In this document: positions 11,749 through 22,958 of the stretch, one piece after another
Position numbering within the stretch: the stretch's first letter is position 1
How the letters are laid out: the number at the start of each line of letters is the position of its first letter
Source: Biomphalaria glabrata
Taxonomy: Eukaryota; Mollusca; Gastropoda; Planorbidae
Reading direction: 5' to 3'
Length of the DNA stretch: 64,000 nucleotides
Assembly (NCBI RefSeq): GCF_947242115.1
Contig: NC_074716.1
Location: forward strand, 8,571,501-8,635,500
The notes under the pieces: model-generated
What the model was told of the DNA's origin: nothing
What the model saw: the letters and a program-made list of their open reading frames with translations, nothing else
Databases searched by the model: none
Program-made: the position numbers and the translations under genes

Positions 11749-12357
11749 TGTCTGTAAATCTCTTTAATAAAAACAACAATGAAATGCTAGTATCAATTAC
11801 TTTTAAGGCCTTCCATACCTACTCAACTCACAAAATAATAGTTTAATTTATTGAAAGTACAGAAAACCAATGAGTATCTAATTTATAATTATTTACAATA
11901 TAAACAATAGACATAATTTATAACGAACACAAACATAGATTAATCTGATTAAACTTCATATTTATCCAAATTCTACAGTAATTCTCATTAGAAAACATGG
12001 GATGGAGTGATTGGCCTGAGATGCTTCTATAGGCCTAATTGATTTTCTTATCCCTCTATGTAGGCCTACGACACAGAAGAAAATCATCCGTCGGAGATAG
12101 GAACTCTTCAAAAAAAGAAATTATTTTGATTACAAAAGGAGATGCTTAAAATGCTGGATTTACTTATAAAATATGCATAAAGTTTAGGGCTCCCAGTGGT
12201 TCCAACATTCTTGGGGGAAAACCCTACCCCTAAAAAAATGTCAAGCGTTAGGCTCAGGTGAATATGATAGTCTGACACAATTGGATCTGTTCAGACAGCG
12301 TAAAGTTTAATAAGCATTCCGCAATGTAGAAGCAATTCTGAGACTTTTTCTTAGTTT
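11749..12357. other. Intron 1, unannotated
   Basis: AT-rich intron DNA with no recognised feature. Confidence 0.4.
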
Positions 12358-12495
12358 AATGGCTGCATGGTCGTGCGGTAGGCTGACTTTCGAAGGTCCC
12401 GGGTTCGAACCCTGCCCGCCCCCCTTCCCCCCTCGTCCTGCTGGAGGTTTGGGCTAGAATGTAATTATCTTCAGAATCTGAAGAAACATCGGTAA
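12358..12495 (+). mobile_element. SINE family S2
   Basis: tRNA-like head GGCTGCATGGTCGTGCGGTA and B-box GGGTTCGAACCCTGCCCGCC, then TCGTCCTGCTGGAGGTTTGG and the tail AATTATCTTCAGAATCTGAA. It matches the better copies at 25085 and 46857. Confidence 0.8.
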
Positions 12496-13007
12496 CATTT
12501 ATAGAGCGTTAGTTTTAAAAAAACAGCAAAACAAACAAAAACAAACAAATTGCTCTGGAAATTTCTTCTCAGCTGAGGCAATAACAAAATTTGTATAACT
12601 ACAATAACTCAAGACCATTTCTATTCCTATTCTATTTCTATTACAAGTCTCGTGTACACAGAAGAGGACAAACTAAACTGTTTATCTTTTGATGATGTCA
12701 TCATAGACGTTGCTTTGGCAAAGACAAGAAAGAAAATACTTTGAGTTTATTCTATTTCCTTTATCCTTAGAATAACTTGTTCCACCTGTTCCAAGAGAGA
12801 TAACATACTAGGCCATTGTAAAGCGTGCCTTTACAAATACTTTTTTTTTTTTTCTTTATATCCTAGTTTACAGTGTACGTTTGTTTTGAATAATAGAGAG
12901 TTTATGTAGGCCTATACAGACCTACTTCATATTTATTTAAAGGTTTAACACTCTAGATATCTCAATGTCACATTTGGCACTGACACAGGCTATTATATAG
13001 CCTAGGG

Positions 13008-13202
13008 CAGTGTTTCCCAAACTTTTTCCTTAACGGAACAGTTCGCACATTCTGGGCATTTAGCGGAACACTTTGCTTTTTTTTTTTTTAAAGAGAGATT
13101 GATTCACGCGGTGGCTTACTAGTTAATTATTTCAGTATCTAGTGGAACACTTATTCAAGCCTCACAGAACGGGTTCCGCGGAACACAGTTAGGGAAACAC
13201 TG
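13008..13202. mobile_element. Short hAT-like MITE
   Basis: Inverted ends CAGTGTTTCCCAAACTTTTT and TTAGGGAAACACTG; 195 bp, no coding. Flanking 8-mers GCCTAGGG and GTCTAGTA agree at 5 of 8 positions, compatible with an old 8-bp hAT target duplication. Confidence 0.7.
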
Positions 13203-13533
13203 GTCTAGTAACTCGCCTCATATATCAAACAGCTTAGTTCTTTATAAAGTCAAAGCTAACGTAAGACTGACTGGATAAATAGGTCATCTAAATATAGCCC
13301 ATAAGTTTACCCGAAACCTTCGTGAGATCTATAGTGTAGGCCCGTAGCAATAGTGCAAAATAACATAATTTGTTTACATATACTTGCCATACATAAGAAG
13401 TACAACTGGCAGAAGTGATCTATATCTAACAAGGTTAAAACAATAGAGTGATACACAGTTCAGTTTTATTGATAAAACCATAAAGTGCGCTTGTTGCCAC
13501 TGTATGCAAAAAGAGTGTTTTAAATATCAATAG

Positions 13534-13664
<131 letters not shown>

Positions 13665-14300
13665 TTTAGTGCCTCCTCGTGTGGCTAGTGAGATCTATGT
13701 GAGCCCGGAATGTTCGACTGCACACTGGGCAGGTTATTCTAGCTGAAGCTAGTGTCATTGGCCTTGCTTTTTTTTCTCTGACGCTTTTCTTCTGCCAGCG
13801 CTGTTCTCTTTTCCTTAGCAATTAGTGCGCCAGTTTTCACAGCGCGACGCAATGATGCTGTGTCGTGTGCTTCTGTCTCCTAGGTGGCTGGGTCAATGCT
13901 GAACGTTTCCAGAGAAGCTTTGAATGTGTCCCTAAAGCGTTTTCTTTGCCCACTTTGTGAGAGCTTTCCTTCCTTTAATTGACCACATAGGAGTCGTTTA
14001 CGGATGCGGCGGTCTTCCATTCTGCAGACGTGTCCTGCCCATCGCAGCTGGGACTGCATCAGGATTAAGTGGATGCTTTGCAGACTCGCTCTTCGAAGGA
14101 CTCCAGTATCTGGTATTTTTTCTTGCCATTCAGTTTTTTTCTTATACCGGTTGTGTGGAAGTGGTTCAGTTTTTTTGCATGTTTCCTATATACTGTCCAC
14201 GGTTCTGAGACATAGAGCAATGTGGGGAGGATAAGAGCTCGATAGACCCCTAGCTTTGTGTTTGTGTTGATACCTCGTCTGTTCCAGACATTTTTAGGCA
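13665..14300 (-). mobile_element. RTE-like LINE, C-terminal part
   Basis: The minus strand encodes, with interruptions, the C-terminal region of an endonuclease/reverse-transcriptase LINE (SETWTVYRK-like segment, HFHT, IPDTGVLRRA-like) and a trailing segment related to the copies at 30040 and 52270. Clade is uncertain; RTE-like by overall style. It continues at 14553 after an inserted LINE. Confidence 0.7.
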
Positions 14301-14304
14301 GTCT

Positions 14305-14552
14305 TGTCTTCTTCTTATATAATACAGACGTTACTTCAAAAAAGAAGATGATTACGTCCTATGCGTCATGCATTCATTCATGCATATGAACCAATGACTT
14401 AAATTCTGCCAAGTCACTGGTTTTCCTGGCTAGCTCAGGTAACCCATTCCATGCTCTAATAGCACTAGGGAAGAAGGAGTATTTGTACACATTTGTCCTA
14501 TCATATGGGATGAGGAATGTGCCTTTATCTTTGTGTGTCTTTCTGCCATAGG
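14305..14552 (-). mobile_element. LINE family L2x 3' end, inserted in RTE-like LINE
   Basis: Same 3' tail (TTATATAATACAGACGTTAC in + reading) and same C-terminal residues (DKGTFLIPYDRTN, FFPSAIRAWNGLPE, DLAEFKSLV) as the copy at 7761. RTE-like sequence resumes on both sides, so this insertion is younger. Confidence 0.75.
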
Positions 14553-14700
14553 ATGCACTGGCCTTGGCGATACACAGATCGAACAACCTTGTTTTACCCC
14601 GTTTGATACTTGGAAGAGCTCTGATGGTTCACCATCATGAAATAGTCTCACCATGGATATGAATTTTTGTGGACATCCATACTTTGACATGATCTTCTAG
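14553..14700 (-). mobile_element. RTE-like LINE, reverse-transcriptase palm fragment
   Basis: The minus strand reads SKYGCPQKFISMVRLFHDGE then FQVSNGVKQGCSI, the conserved segment before the RT active site. It is the upstream part of the element at 13665-14300. Confidence 0.65.
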
Positions 14701-14990
14701 AATCCTGCATATACTACGTAATGCAATGAAATAAAGTTGCTATTTATCGTCTCCCATTCGCTTGGCAGCGAGAAACAGGTCAGCATTGGTCACTGGAACG
14801 ACAAGTTCAAAACGGGGAGTGGCTTTTAGTTGACCCACACAGCACGTACATGCCAAAGAAGTACTAGAGCTTGAGTCCACTGTGTGGGGAATAACGATTT
14901 ATGGGTATACAGTGGACGTTCATTAAAACTGGACGTCAGTACAGCTGTTCCTAAAAGTACATTGCGAGCGTTGCAGATCATTCTAGTTTC
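14701..14990. other. Intron 1, unannotated
   Basis: No recognised repeat or exon; probably decayed mobile-element DNA. Confidence 0.3.
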
Positions 14991-15580
14991 TGTTTATTTT
15001 TATTTATTGCTACATTTTTTTCTCTCCCGCCTTGACTACTGCAATGCCGTGCTAGCTGATGACAAAATAGCCAAACTGCAACGTATACAGAACAACGCCG
15101 CTCGAATAGTCCTTAGAAAAACTAGACAAGATTCTGCTACTATGCTCTTGCGCACGCTCCATTGGCTTCCCGTGAAAGCGAGAATCGATTACAGGGTCGC
15201 CACACTTTGTCATCAGTGTATATATAACAATGAGATGCCCTTGTACCTTAGCGAACTGATTACTTCATATGTCCCACAGAGAGCCCTGCGCTCAATGGAC
15301 TCAACGCTTTTAGTAGTGCCACGTTTCTCCCTCAAAAGCTACGGTCTGCGTGCTTTTTCAGTTCACGGACCAAAGGTTTGGAACTCACTCCCCATTGATC
15401 TCAGACAGACAACATGCTACACCACTTTTAAGAAGAACATTAAGACCTATCTGTTTAAAACTTTTTTTAGATTAACTGTCATTTTAGCTGCCTTGTCCGT
15501 GTTTGTAATGTTATTACAGCGCCTTGAGCCTGCATTTTGTTTGTTAACAGCGCTTTATAAATAAGATTATTATTATTAAA
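14991..15580 (+). mobile_element. CR1/jockey-like LINE, 5'-truncated
   Basis: Frame ending at 15564 gives the C-terminal reverse-transcriptase region: LSRLDYCNAVLADDKIAKLQ, RIQNNAARIVLRKTR, LHWLPVKARIDYRVATLCHQ, RAFSVHGPKVWNSLPIDLR. The 3' end has TTACAGCGCCTTGAGCCTGC, GCGCTTTATAAATAAGA and a (TTA)n tail. The frame is open through this piece, so it is fairly young. A second truncated copy lies at 48185-48345. Confidence 0.85.
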
Positions 15581-15654
15581 TTCAAATCCACTTATATTCA
15601 TATTATTATTTTTCTCTCTTTTTGTATATAAAGGTAGTTTGTTGGATTGAAATT

Positions 15655-16030
15655 TCTTAACTTTGTAATACAATTTTTGAAAAAAAATTGTCACAAAAAA
15701 ATCTAAAACCGTTTGCATAAATGTATTAAAAATATGTTTAATGGTCATCTCCCTTACTAAATTGTCTCCCGTGTTTGTTACTATTAATAGTGAATAGTTG
15801 TAAAAATGATGTATTTTTATGAAAAATAAAACTGCTTTCATAGTTGATTTTAAAAATTAAATTTTACGCTTTCAGAAAAAAAAGAAGAATTGTCGTTGCA
15901 TCAGAACTCTTAATGGTCTAAAATATCATGATGTCGGATGTCTTTTCTAGTTTACAAGATCTAAAAGAGACAGACGGACCACACAAAACTAATAGCGTCT
16001 ATTCCCCTTTCGGGGGCCGCTAAAAAACGC
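15655..16030. repeat. Dispersed repeat X, copy 1
   Basis: Shares AAAACCGTTTGCATAAATGT, CCCGTGTTTGT, GTTGCATCAGAACT, AATGGTCTAAAATAT and CCCTTTCGGGGGCCGCTAAA with copies at 41160-41382 and 49620-50065. Non-coding, class unknown. Confidence 0.75.
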
Positions 16031-16189
16031 TTTACCATTGAGTTAAAGGAATTAGATTTGTTGGAGATTGTTTCGCGACAAAATATTTGCTCAACATGGG
16101 CTTGATTGACACGAACTTTCAAACATCCAGATTGCTTCCCCTTTCTACTCTTTCTACTAAACCACTACCTACACTACCTGGTCAGAATT

Positions 16190-16600
16190 TTTATTCAGAC
16201 TAAATTCAGAGTAATGCTAAATTTAACTTCCAAGGGCTCAGGTCTCAGTTTATATTGATTATAAATGTCCAAGAGTTGAACTTCCTTTGGTGAAAAGGGG
16301 GGTGGGGGGGGAGGAAGGGACCAAAAAAAAAAAGGGGGGGGGGGGTTTGCTTTTGAAACAAAACAAAACAGAACTTGACTTAATCCTGTGCACTCCCAGG
16401 GGAGCATAGGGCCGCAATCACACCTCTCCACCAAACTCGGTTTTGAGCAGCTTTCTTCATCTGCTCCCATGTCATTCCAGTACCCTCAGCTTCACTGATG
16501 ACTTCACTTGGGTCTGCCCACTTTCCTCTTTCCTTTTGGGTTCCAGTCAAAATAGAAAGGAGGTGTAATATCTACAATAAATACTTTTATATTTAACTAA
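16190..16600. other. Repeat-like DNA with A and G runs
   Basis: GC-richer than the intron around it, with homopolymer runs at 16323-16346. It reads like an old mobile element (minus-strand piece ending near 16470), but I cannot name it. Confidence 0.3.
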
Positions 16601-16609
16601 CATTACCCC

Positions 16610-16805
16610 CCCCCCTCACACACACACACATACATACATATATATATCTGTCTGTAGCATTTTACTTCCTGTGTTACTAAAGAGGCCAATCCTTGATACA
16701 CAGCTGCGATCGCAGGTTGGGCATATGTGATCACCAGGCGCCGTTGCACTTTCACACTTCTTTCTGCTTCTGTTGTGTATGGCAATCCGAGACCCTTCCT
16801 TTATG
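16610..16805 (-). mobile_element. RTE-like LINE 3' end
   Basis: The minus strand encodes the C-terminal zinc-finger-like tail ([17 protein letters not shown]) seen also at 30680-30745 and, in + reading, the AATCCTTGATACACAGCTGC segment shared with 52985-53100. Confidence 0.7.
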
Positions 16806-16815
16806 CGCTCTCTCT

Positions 16816-16924
<109 letters not shown>

Positions 16925-17114
16925 TTCAAAAAAAGCTCCCCTCATTTTCACAGCTCCCTTTTGGCCAGTGTATATGTATATGTTACGAAAAATTGGAAAA
17001 GCCCGCTTTAAAGAGCCTTCTCAAACACACTGACTGTGAACTCTGTATCACTTTTTTCTCCCCCAACCTTGTGGCACAGCCCTTTAAAACACATTTTAGT
17101 AGCTGTTACACCGT

Positions 17115-17155
17115 ATCTTACCTTATATAATACAAACGTTACTTCAATTGTCGTG
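17115..17155 (-). mobile_element. LINE family L2x 3' tail only
   Basis: CTTACCTTATATAATACAAA then CGTTACTTCAA matches the last 40 bp of the L2x copies. Confidence 0.5.
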
Positions 17156-17967
17156 TAATTGGCGCTGTCCGCTTTTTAACGCTACCCATTGCCAAACACA
17201 TTTTTTTTTTGCTCGTGAATTCGATTACCAGTATCAATTCCCCCCCCCCCCCCCCGCACACACCAGACGCCTTAGAAAATAGCCCTACATATTATCTCTG
17301 AGTATTATTCGACCTTTCATCGAAATATTTGAAAGGCTCTCTGATGCTTTACAAACACCATCCATTTTTAATCAAGTTTTAAAAATCAACTTAGGACCGA
17401 AGGTATGAATTATGTTTTAACTTTTATGTAGATGGAATTATCAAAATTAAAATTGAGCGAAAAACGCTATTTAAAAAATAGTAGGCCTAGAAACATGAAA
17501 ACAAAATAAAGTTATCGCGCAATTAGAGACTTGAATCTTTGACCCTCATATTGCTAGTCTGAATGTTATTTATTTATTTAAGAAGAAATTATGTACAAAA
17601 AAGTAAAATGCTTAAAAAAACGGAAGCATTTATGCACTTTTTAATATGTCGCTAAAAAAACAAACATGTTCAATGTGGATAGCAAATAAGAATCGGTTTT
17701 GGTAAATTTAACCGCTGCGGTTTCGATCATAGTTGTTGTAGACCAAAGGTAGATAATAATAGGTTAAAATTTCGTAATTTTTCGTCCACGGCAAGTAGAA
17801 GAATTATTGATGAGTTGGGGATTTTGCCTATGTTTATGTACGCTACTAGACTCTATGTATTATTTATTTTAAATTGTATCTGTGAGAATTCAAATAAGAG
17901 CATAACAGCCTGCTGCGGTAGTTACTCTAGTCAAATGTGAATACTCTATTTTTCTTTTGTTCCTTAG
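17156..17967. other. Intron 1, 3' part
   Basis: A C-run at 17240-17256, otherwise AT-rich DNA with no recognised feature. It ends in the pyrimidine tract before exon 2. Confidence 0.4.
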
Positions 17968-18042
17968 CTGAAGCTTCGCCTCAGTCTTACCAACCACAAG
18001 CTGCTGAAGATGATGGCTACATATCGGATGATCCCAATTTCA
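17968..18042 (+). CDS. Protease-IAP gene, exon 2: linker
   Basis: A 75-bp exon between TTCCTTAG and GTAAGT, phase 1 on both sides, encoding EASPQSYQPQ then AAEDDGYISDDPNFS (residues 409-433). It is acidic and probably disordered, a hinge before the protease domain. It is supported by strong splice sites and by keeping the frame between exons 1 and 3. Confidence 0.7.
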
Positions 18043-18769
18043 GTAAGTTACCAAGAAACAAACATTTCTTAACCAGGCCGCTGTGCCAAGTATTAGAGAT
18101 TTTCACAATGTCAAGGATGCTACAGTGAACTTCAAAATTGACAACTAAATAAAAGTCACGAAACAAAAGAGTTTAACAAATTTAATTCTGTAGAGCTAAA
18201 ATGTGCACCAAAAAAATAATAATGTAACATTAAACTCATTAAAAACAAAGGTTACCAACACTTTCTTTGTTTTGTACACCGGATACTTGCTATTTCTAGG
18301 TTTTACACCATATATGAACATCTTCAAAGACTAGTGACTATATTATATATATTATTGTCTTAACAAGCCACCAAAACTCGTGCATAAACTAGAGTTGTGT
18401 TGAAGCGTATGTAAAGTATAGACACACTTTGACCAAGCAATCTATATTTCGGGAACTCTCCGTTTCAATCAATCAACTATTTCCTATAACAAATGAAGAA
18501 GGGTTTATGTTTTTACCCTTACTTATGGCAGACAATTGTCTCTCTTTTTGAAGCATTACAAATGAGCTTGCAAAAGGTGTGTGTTTGTTTGCATGTTGCA
18601 GGTATGTGAGATTTGAGAAACGTCATGGATGTATACAGCAAGAGACTGTTTCTTTCTCACTAAGTTTACTTCCTTTTTTCCCAATTGACATCTTGAAATA
18701 ATTTTCTTTACCAACTAAAGCAGAATAGGTAGGATTATATCCATCACATAGGCCTTATATATAGGCCTA
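18043..18769. other. Intron 2, unannotated
   Basis: No exon or recognised repeat seen. Confidence 0.4.
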
Positions 18770-19250
18770 TCCTCTCTGCCTGTGGTCCAGTCTCAGTTCT
18801 CTTCATCTGTTGCCACGTCTTGCACATCTGCATCCGAATCTTAGCACCATGTATATATTACATTGCTGGGACTCTTTGCTCTCTGCTAACAGTTGACAGC
18901 ATGACACAACTAACTCAAGAATTTGACCACTTGGGTCCAAACAGCGTGGCACTTTATTGGGTCTAAATAAATTTACAGCCAAATACAATTGGTAACACCA
19001 AATGTCTGACTTTATAACCTATGTTCTGAACCGTATTGCTTTACTGAACTTGTAGTGAACTCTACTGCATCGAACACTCTTGACTTGCCACATTCTCGCT
19101 CTCATAGGTTTCCCGAGTGTCTTCTCAAAAATGACAGAAACGCCAGTTCTTTCTAGACGATCGCATGACCATATTGCCTGATCTCGAATAGCCATTCCTC
19201 ATCTTGCTGGCCTGTTACTCATGTCAGCCTATGGCTACCTCTACCCCAGT
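18770..19250. mobile_element. Possible decayed solo LTR
   Basis: The order of segments (GACACAACTAACTCAAG, ACTTTATTGGGTCTAAATAA, ACAATTGGTAACACCAAATG, AACTCTACTGCATCG) follows loosely the solo LTR at 51132-51626. Strongly diverged, so old if real. Confidence 0.3.
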
Positions 19251-19369
19251 TCTGAAAGAAAAATAGAAAGAAAGAAACAAAAAAATCTGATTTTAATTAA
19301 TATTAAGCATATAAAATTCAAAAGCTTCAGTAAAATATATTTAAATTTAAATATGTTATGTATTTTCAG

Positions 19370-20203
19370 TTGATAGTACACTCTTTATACCCGAGCTCAC
19401 GAATATAGCAAGTGCTGAAGATTTTCGTCAACCAATGCGAGCTTTGAAATGTGACAAAAATCCTGGCCACTTTGCTTACTTCCCAATGGCATGTTTAAAA
19501 CTAGAACAGCTGCCAAGTAAGATGAGAAAGCCAGAATTTCTTAGGTTTTTACAACTATTTGGCATGTTGACCGTCCGAATAGTTGTCAAGGAGACCAGCA
19601 CAGGTAGGCACAAGTCAGATCCCGCATTCAAAAACACAGACAAAGACAATCCACGATTGGGTACTGGTTATGTTTCTTTCCAAGAATTTGACTTAGCTGT
19701 AAACGTAGACAAATCCTCTTTGGCTTCTGAACACGGAAAATGGAAAACTGTAAAGAACTATGTGAAAACTTTAGTAAAGAAAAACTCAGAAAAACTGTAC
19801 ATTGAAACAAACTATCATTTGGTTTTCGATAACTTTGAAGCTGCAAACACGACCGTGGAGTTCTTTTTTGATGATCCAACTCGCAAGAACGTCAAGGCAG
19901 TAAAGTGTGTGGGAATGAAGCACAGCGGTATCCCTGGAGACAGCAGAGTCGTCTTGGAATGTAAGAGCGCAGATCAAGAGTTCATATCCCGTATTCATCA
20001 GATCAAACACCAACTGAAGGAAGTGGTGGAGAAATTACCCAGAAAGATCAAAGCCATGATGTGCAAGAAGCTGTTCATCATTCACCACCCACACGGCAGA
20101 GAGAAACACTTGTCTTACGGAGACTCTGTGACTGTCAAGTATATTGTCGATCAGAACAGACACGGCCGAAACCGAATGACAAGGACCAACAACCAATCAA
20201 AAG
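19370..20203 (+). CDS. Protease-IAP gene, exon 3: trypsin-like protease, N-terminal part
   Basis: An 834-bp exon (residues 434-711), acceptor TATTTTCAG, donor AAAG|GTTTGT. It carries the first beta-barrel of a trypsin-like (S1 / Trypsin_2-type) serine protease. Visible elements are LTVRIVV and GTGYVSF (531-537), the catalytic-His segment ETNYHLVFDN with H583, FFFDD, a candidate catalytic Asp D624 in IPGDSRVVLEC, and FIIHHPHG plus LSYGDSVTV (about 669-687), which resembles the strand before the substrate pocket in this protease type. The spacing H583-D624-S730 (41 and 106) is close to chymotrypsin (45 and 93). The Asp assignment is by position only. Family knowledge suggests an intracellular-style protease; the substrate is unknown. 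Confidence 0.85.
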
Positions 20204-21331
20204 GTTTGTCCCCCTTTGTTTTCCCTTTATTTCAATAAGTATTACTCACAGACCTATATATATATATATATATATATATTATATCAAGAGTGGAAAATGG
20301 AAACAAATTTTATCTGCGAAATGACAGCGATTGATCAACTCACTATATAGATTGTTATGTATTAATGACAGAACTAGATCAATATATTAACGCAAATTCA
20401 TGAAATAAAGCTATTTCCTGTTAGTTTCCATCAAGATAATGTTACAAAAATCCTAGAACGAAATAATTCACATCAATTAGAGCCGAAAAAAAACTTAAGC
20501 TCTTATAATCACTTTACAAAACAACAACTTGTTTCAGTTTTTTTTACATTTTTCACAACATTTTTTTTTGTAGTGTTAAAAGATCTCCATGTCCAGTCTA
20601 GATATAATATATAGGCCTATAGGTCTGTGATATTACTATTCACTTTTTGGGAGTTTTACAATAAAATAACAATGTTAAGGATGCTACATAAATGTTGCCA
20701 ACTAAATGAAAAAAAGTCACAAACAGAATAGCTTAGCCATTCTGCATTGCTAAAAACTGAAAAACAAAATCATATAGCTGTAGTCTAACTTTAAAAAAAA
20801 GCTTCACACTTCCTTAATATGTACACTGTATGCACAGAAAGGCTAGCTATTTATAGTTTCTCCGTCATAAATGAAAATCTCTTATAATTATGTTGCTATT
20901 GGCAATTAAAAGTTAATTATTAATAGATTTTAGATCAAGTCCAATTCCTTCTTATTGGTCAACACAAAGATTTGTTTAAATAGTATGTACACAGTGTTGT
21001 TAAATCTACATTCGTTTTACTTTATTCATTTATACTTTTCATTTGACAGAATCAAGTCTGGTGGAATTACCCTGGAAATAAATGACTATAGGATGCTTTA
21101 ATATACAAAGGAATATTGAAGCTTTTATCCATGCTGTGCAAAAATAAAAATAGCCTTTGATAAAAATGTTCTACGATGCTAAATTAAACACCCAATTTTT
21201 ATCCAACTTTCTTTTTCTGGAATTCTTCCAGTCAGATATGGACATAATTTTTTTTCTTTTTTTTTTTAAATTTGAATTTTTGTGCTTAGAACAACATGGT
21301 ATTAATCAGTGCATAATTTTGTCTCTAACAG
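20204..21331. other. Intron 3
   Basis: Holds a short (TA)n at 20255-20281 and AT-rich DNA. No inserted element was recognised. Confidence 0.5.
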
Positions 21332-21514
21332 AACTAAATGTTAGGAAACTTATGCAGTATGCAGCAGACACCTGCCCAGGAACATCTGGAGCCCCTGTTA
21401 TAAGTTTTCTTAGGGGATTACCAGATGCTAATGGAAGTATTACTTATCACTTGGATATCTGGATACACAATGGTGAAGACAGGAAGAACAAACTGGGAGG
21501 CGCTTCAATGAAAG
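21332..21514 (+). CDS. Protease-IAP gene, exon 4: protease catalytic serine
   Basis: A 183-bp exon (residues 712-772) between TCTCTAACAG and GTAATA, phase 1 both sides. It holds ADTCPGTSGAPVI: the GxSG core with nucleophile S730, and the PV typical of trypsin-like proteases after the active serine. It then has ITYHLDIWIHNGEDRKNKLG, the closing strand and helix. With exon 3 this gives a complete His-Asp-Ser set, so the domain may be active. Confidence 0.85.
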
Positions 21515-21890
21515 GTAATACTAAATGCTTCAATGTTATTTGTCCAATGAAATTATCTTTGTATTCTTTGAACTAGAAATATACTTGAAAGTTTTGTGTT
21601 ATTTGCATAAATTCACTAATTTAGCCCCACTACTTTCATCTTAATTAGCACATCAGTTGAAAATAGATCTATTCTCATTATTAGCACAAGAAAACAAAGA
21701 AAAAAACAACAAAAAATACTATTATGATTCTACAAATACTATTATGATTCTCAGGTTGTTAGCCTATGAAATAAAACATTGTGTGAAACCTTCATATTGA
21801 TGAAATTATTAGAAAATCAAACAAAGCATTAGGGTTTAATAAAAGGAAATTTTTACAAATCAAACAAGAACATAAACTAAAAATACTATT
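21515..21890. other. Intron 4, 5' part
   Basis: AT-rich, with a short duplicated ACTATTATGATTCTACAAAT / ACTATTATGATTCTCAGG pair near 21718-21755. Nothing else is seen. Confidence 0.4.
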
Positions 21891-22410
21891 ACTTATCATA
21901 TAAAATACAGACATTAGTTCAAAAAAGAAGATGATTACAACCGTGTGTTCCTATGTCAATCTAGTCATGCATATTAATCAATGGTTACACCAATATTAGA
22001 ATATGCATCCACTATTTGGGACGCCTCAACTCAAGAAAACATAAAGAAACTAGCTCAGCTAACTAGAACATATCTTTAAGTGAGTGCAGACAAAATGGAA
22101 TTACAATTCTGATGTTTAGAGGCTTAACTACCACACGCGTTCAGAGGGTTAAAATCACTAAATTTAAAGACACTTCAGGACAGAAGAAGAAAAAAAAGTA
22201 AAGAAGCAATAATACCATAAAGTACTGAAGCATAACTTACAAATACAAAGACACAACCTAAAAAATACTCAGAAAGACACAAAAGGCACATTTCTTATTC
22301 CATATGCTAGGACAAATTTGTACAAGATTACTTTCTTCCCTAGTGCCATTAGAGCATGAAACAGCTTGCCTGAATCAGCACTCTATCTTTTTCCTCCTCC
22401 ACAATATGCA
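21891..22410. mobile_element. LINE family L2x copy with inverted 5' part
   Basis: 21891-21985 is the 3' tail in minus orientation (ATAAAATACAGACATTAGTT, then AAAAAAGAAGATGATTACAA). From about 21986 to 22400 the sequence is the same family's coding end in plus orientation (TPILEYASTIWDASTQENIK, LKTLQDRR, KYSERHKR). The head-to-head arrangement fits twin priming. Decayed. Confidence 0.7.
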
Positions 22411-22721
22411 TTTAAAATGGTAAATAGTTATATAAAAGGTACTAATTAAAAACATGCCTATGGGAGAAGTTGCTTAGTGGAATGAGAAGTTAGTTTTCCT
22501 TATTTCAAATTGGCATACTTATAACAACTTTCTGGGGCTTTAAAACTGTAGCTTACATTATTTTTACTCACTTTCATCTAAAATTGACTCTTTTCATAAC
22601 TGAAAACTGCATCCTTAAATATTGATGGCACAATCATTGTAATAGTTCAACTAAAATGCTTCATTTCAGTTAAAAATCAGTAAAAGGTTGACACTAATGT
22701 ATAAATTAATTTTTCTTGTAG
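22411..22721. other. Intron 4, 3' part
   Basis: AT-rich, no recognised feature; ends in the acceptor TTTTTCTTGTAG. Confidence 0.4.
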
Positions 22722-22958
22722 AATTAACGCCGGAAGATCATCTCCAGCCTCATCTGCAGAGTGGGGCTGACGAAGACAGTGGCGAAGAAGACGAGTCTTC
22801 TGAGAATCAGACAGTGTGCGCCCCATCTTTAAAAGTCTTGCCCCCAGCCAACCCAGACTTTGTATTGTATATCCAACGTTTAGAAAGTTACAATAAACTG
22901 AATCATAAATTGATTCACTCTTTGAAATACTTGGCACAAGCTGGTTTCTATTATGGTG
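22722..22958 (+). CDS. Protease-IAP gene, exon 5: acidic linker and first half of BIR
   Basis: A 237-bp exon (residues 773-851 plus a split Gly codon). It starts with an acidic stretch (GADEDSGEEDESSENQ), then a short linker, then the N-terminal half of a BIR: FVLYIQRLESYN, SLKYLAQAGFYYGG. The AGFYYGG motif is diagnostic of BIR domains. The domain is cut by a phase 1 intron at GG, just before the zinc ligands. Confidence 0.9.
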
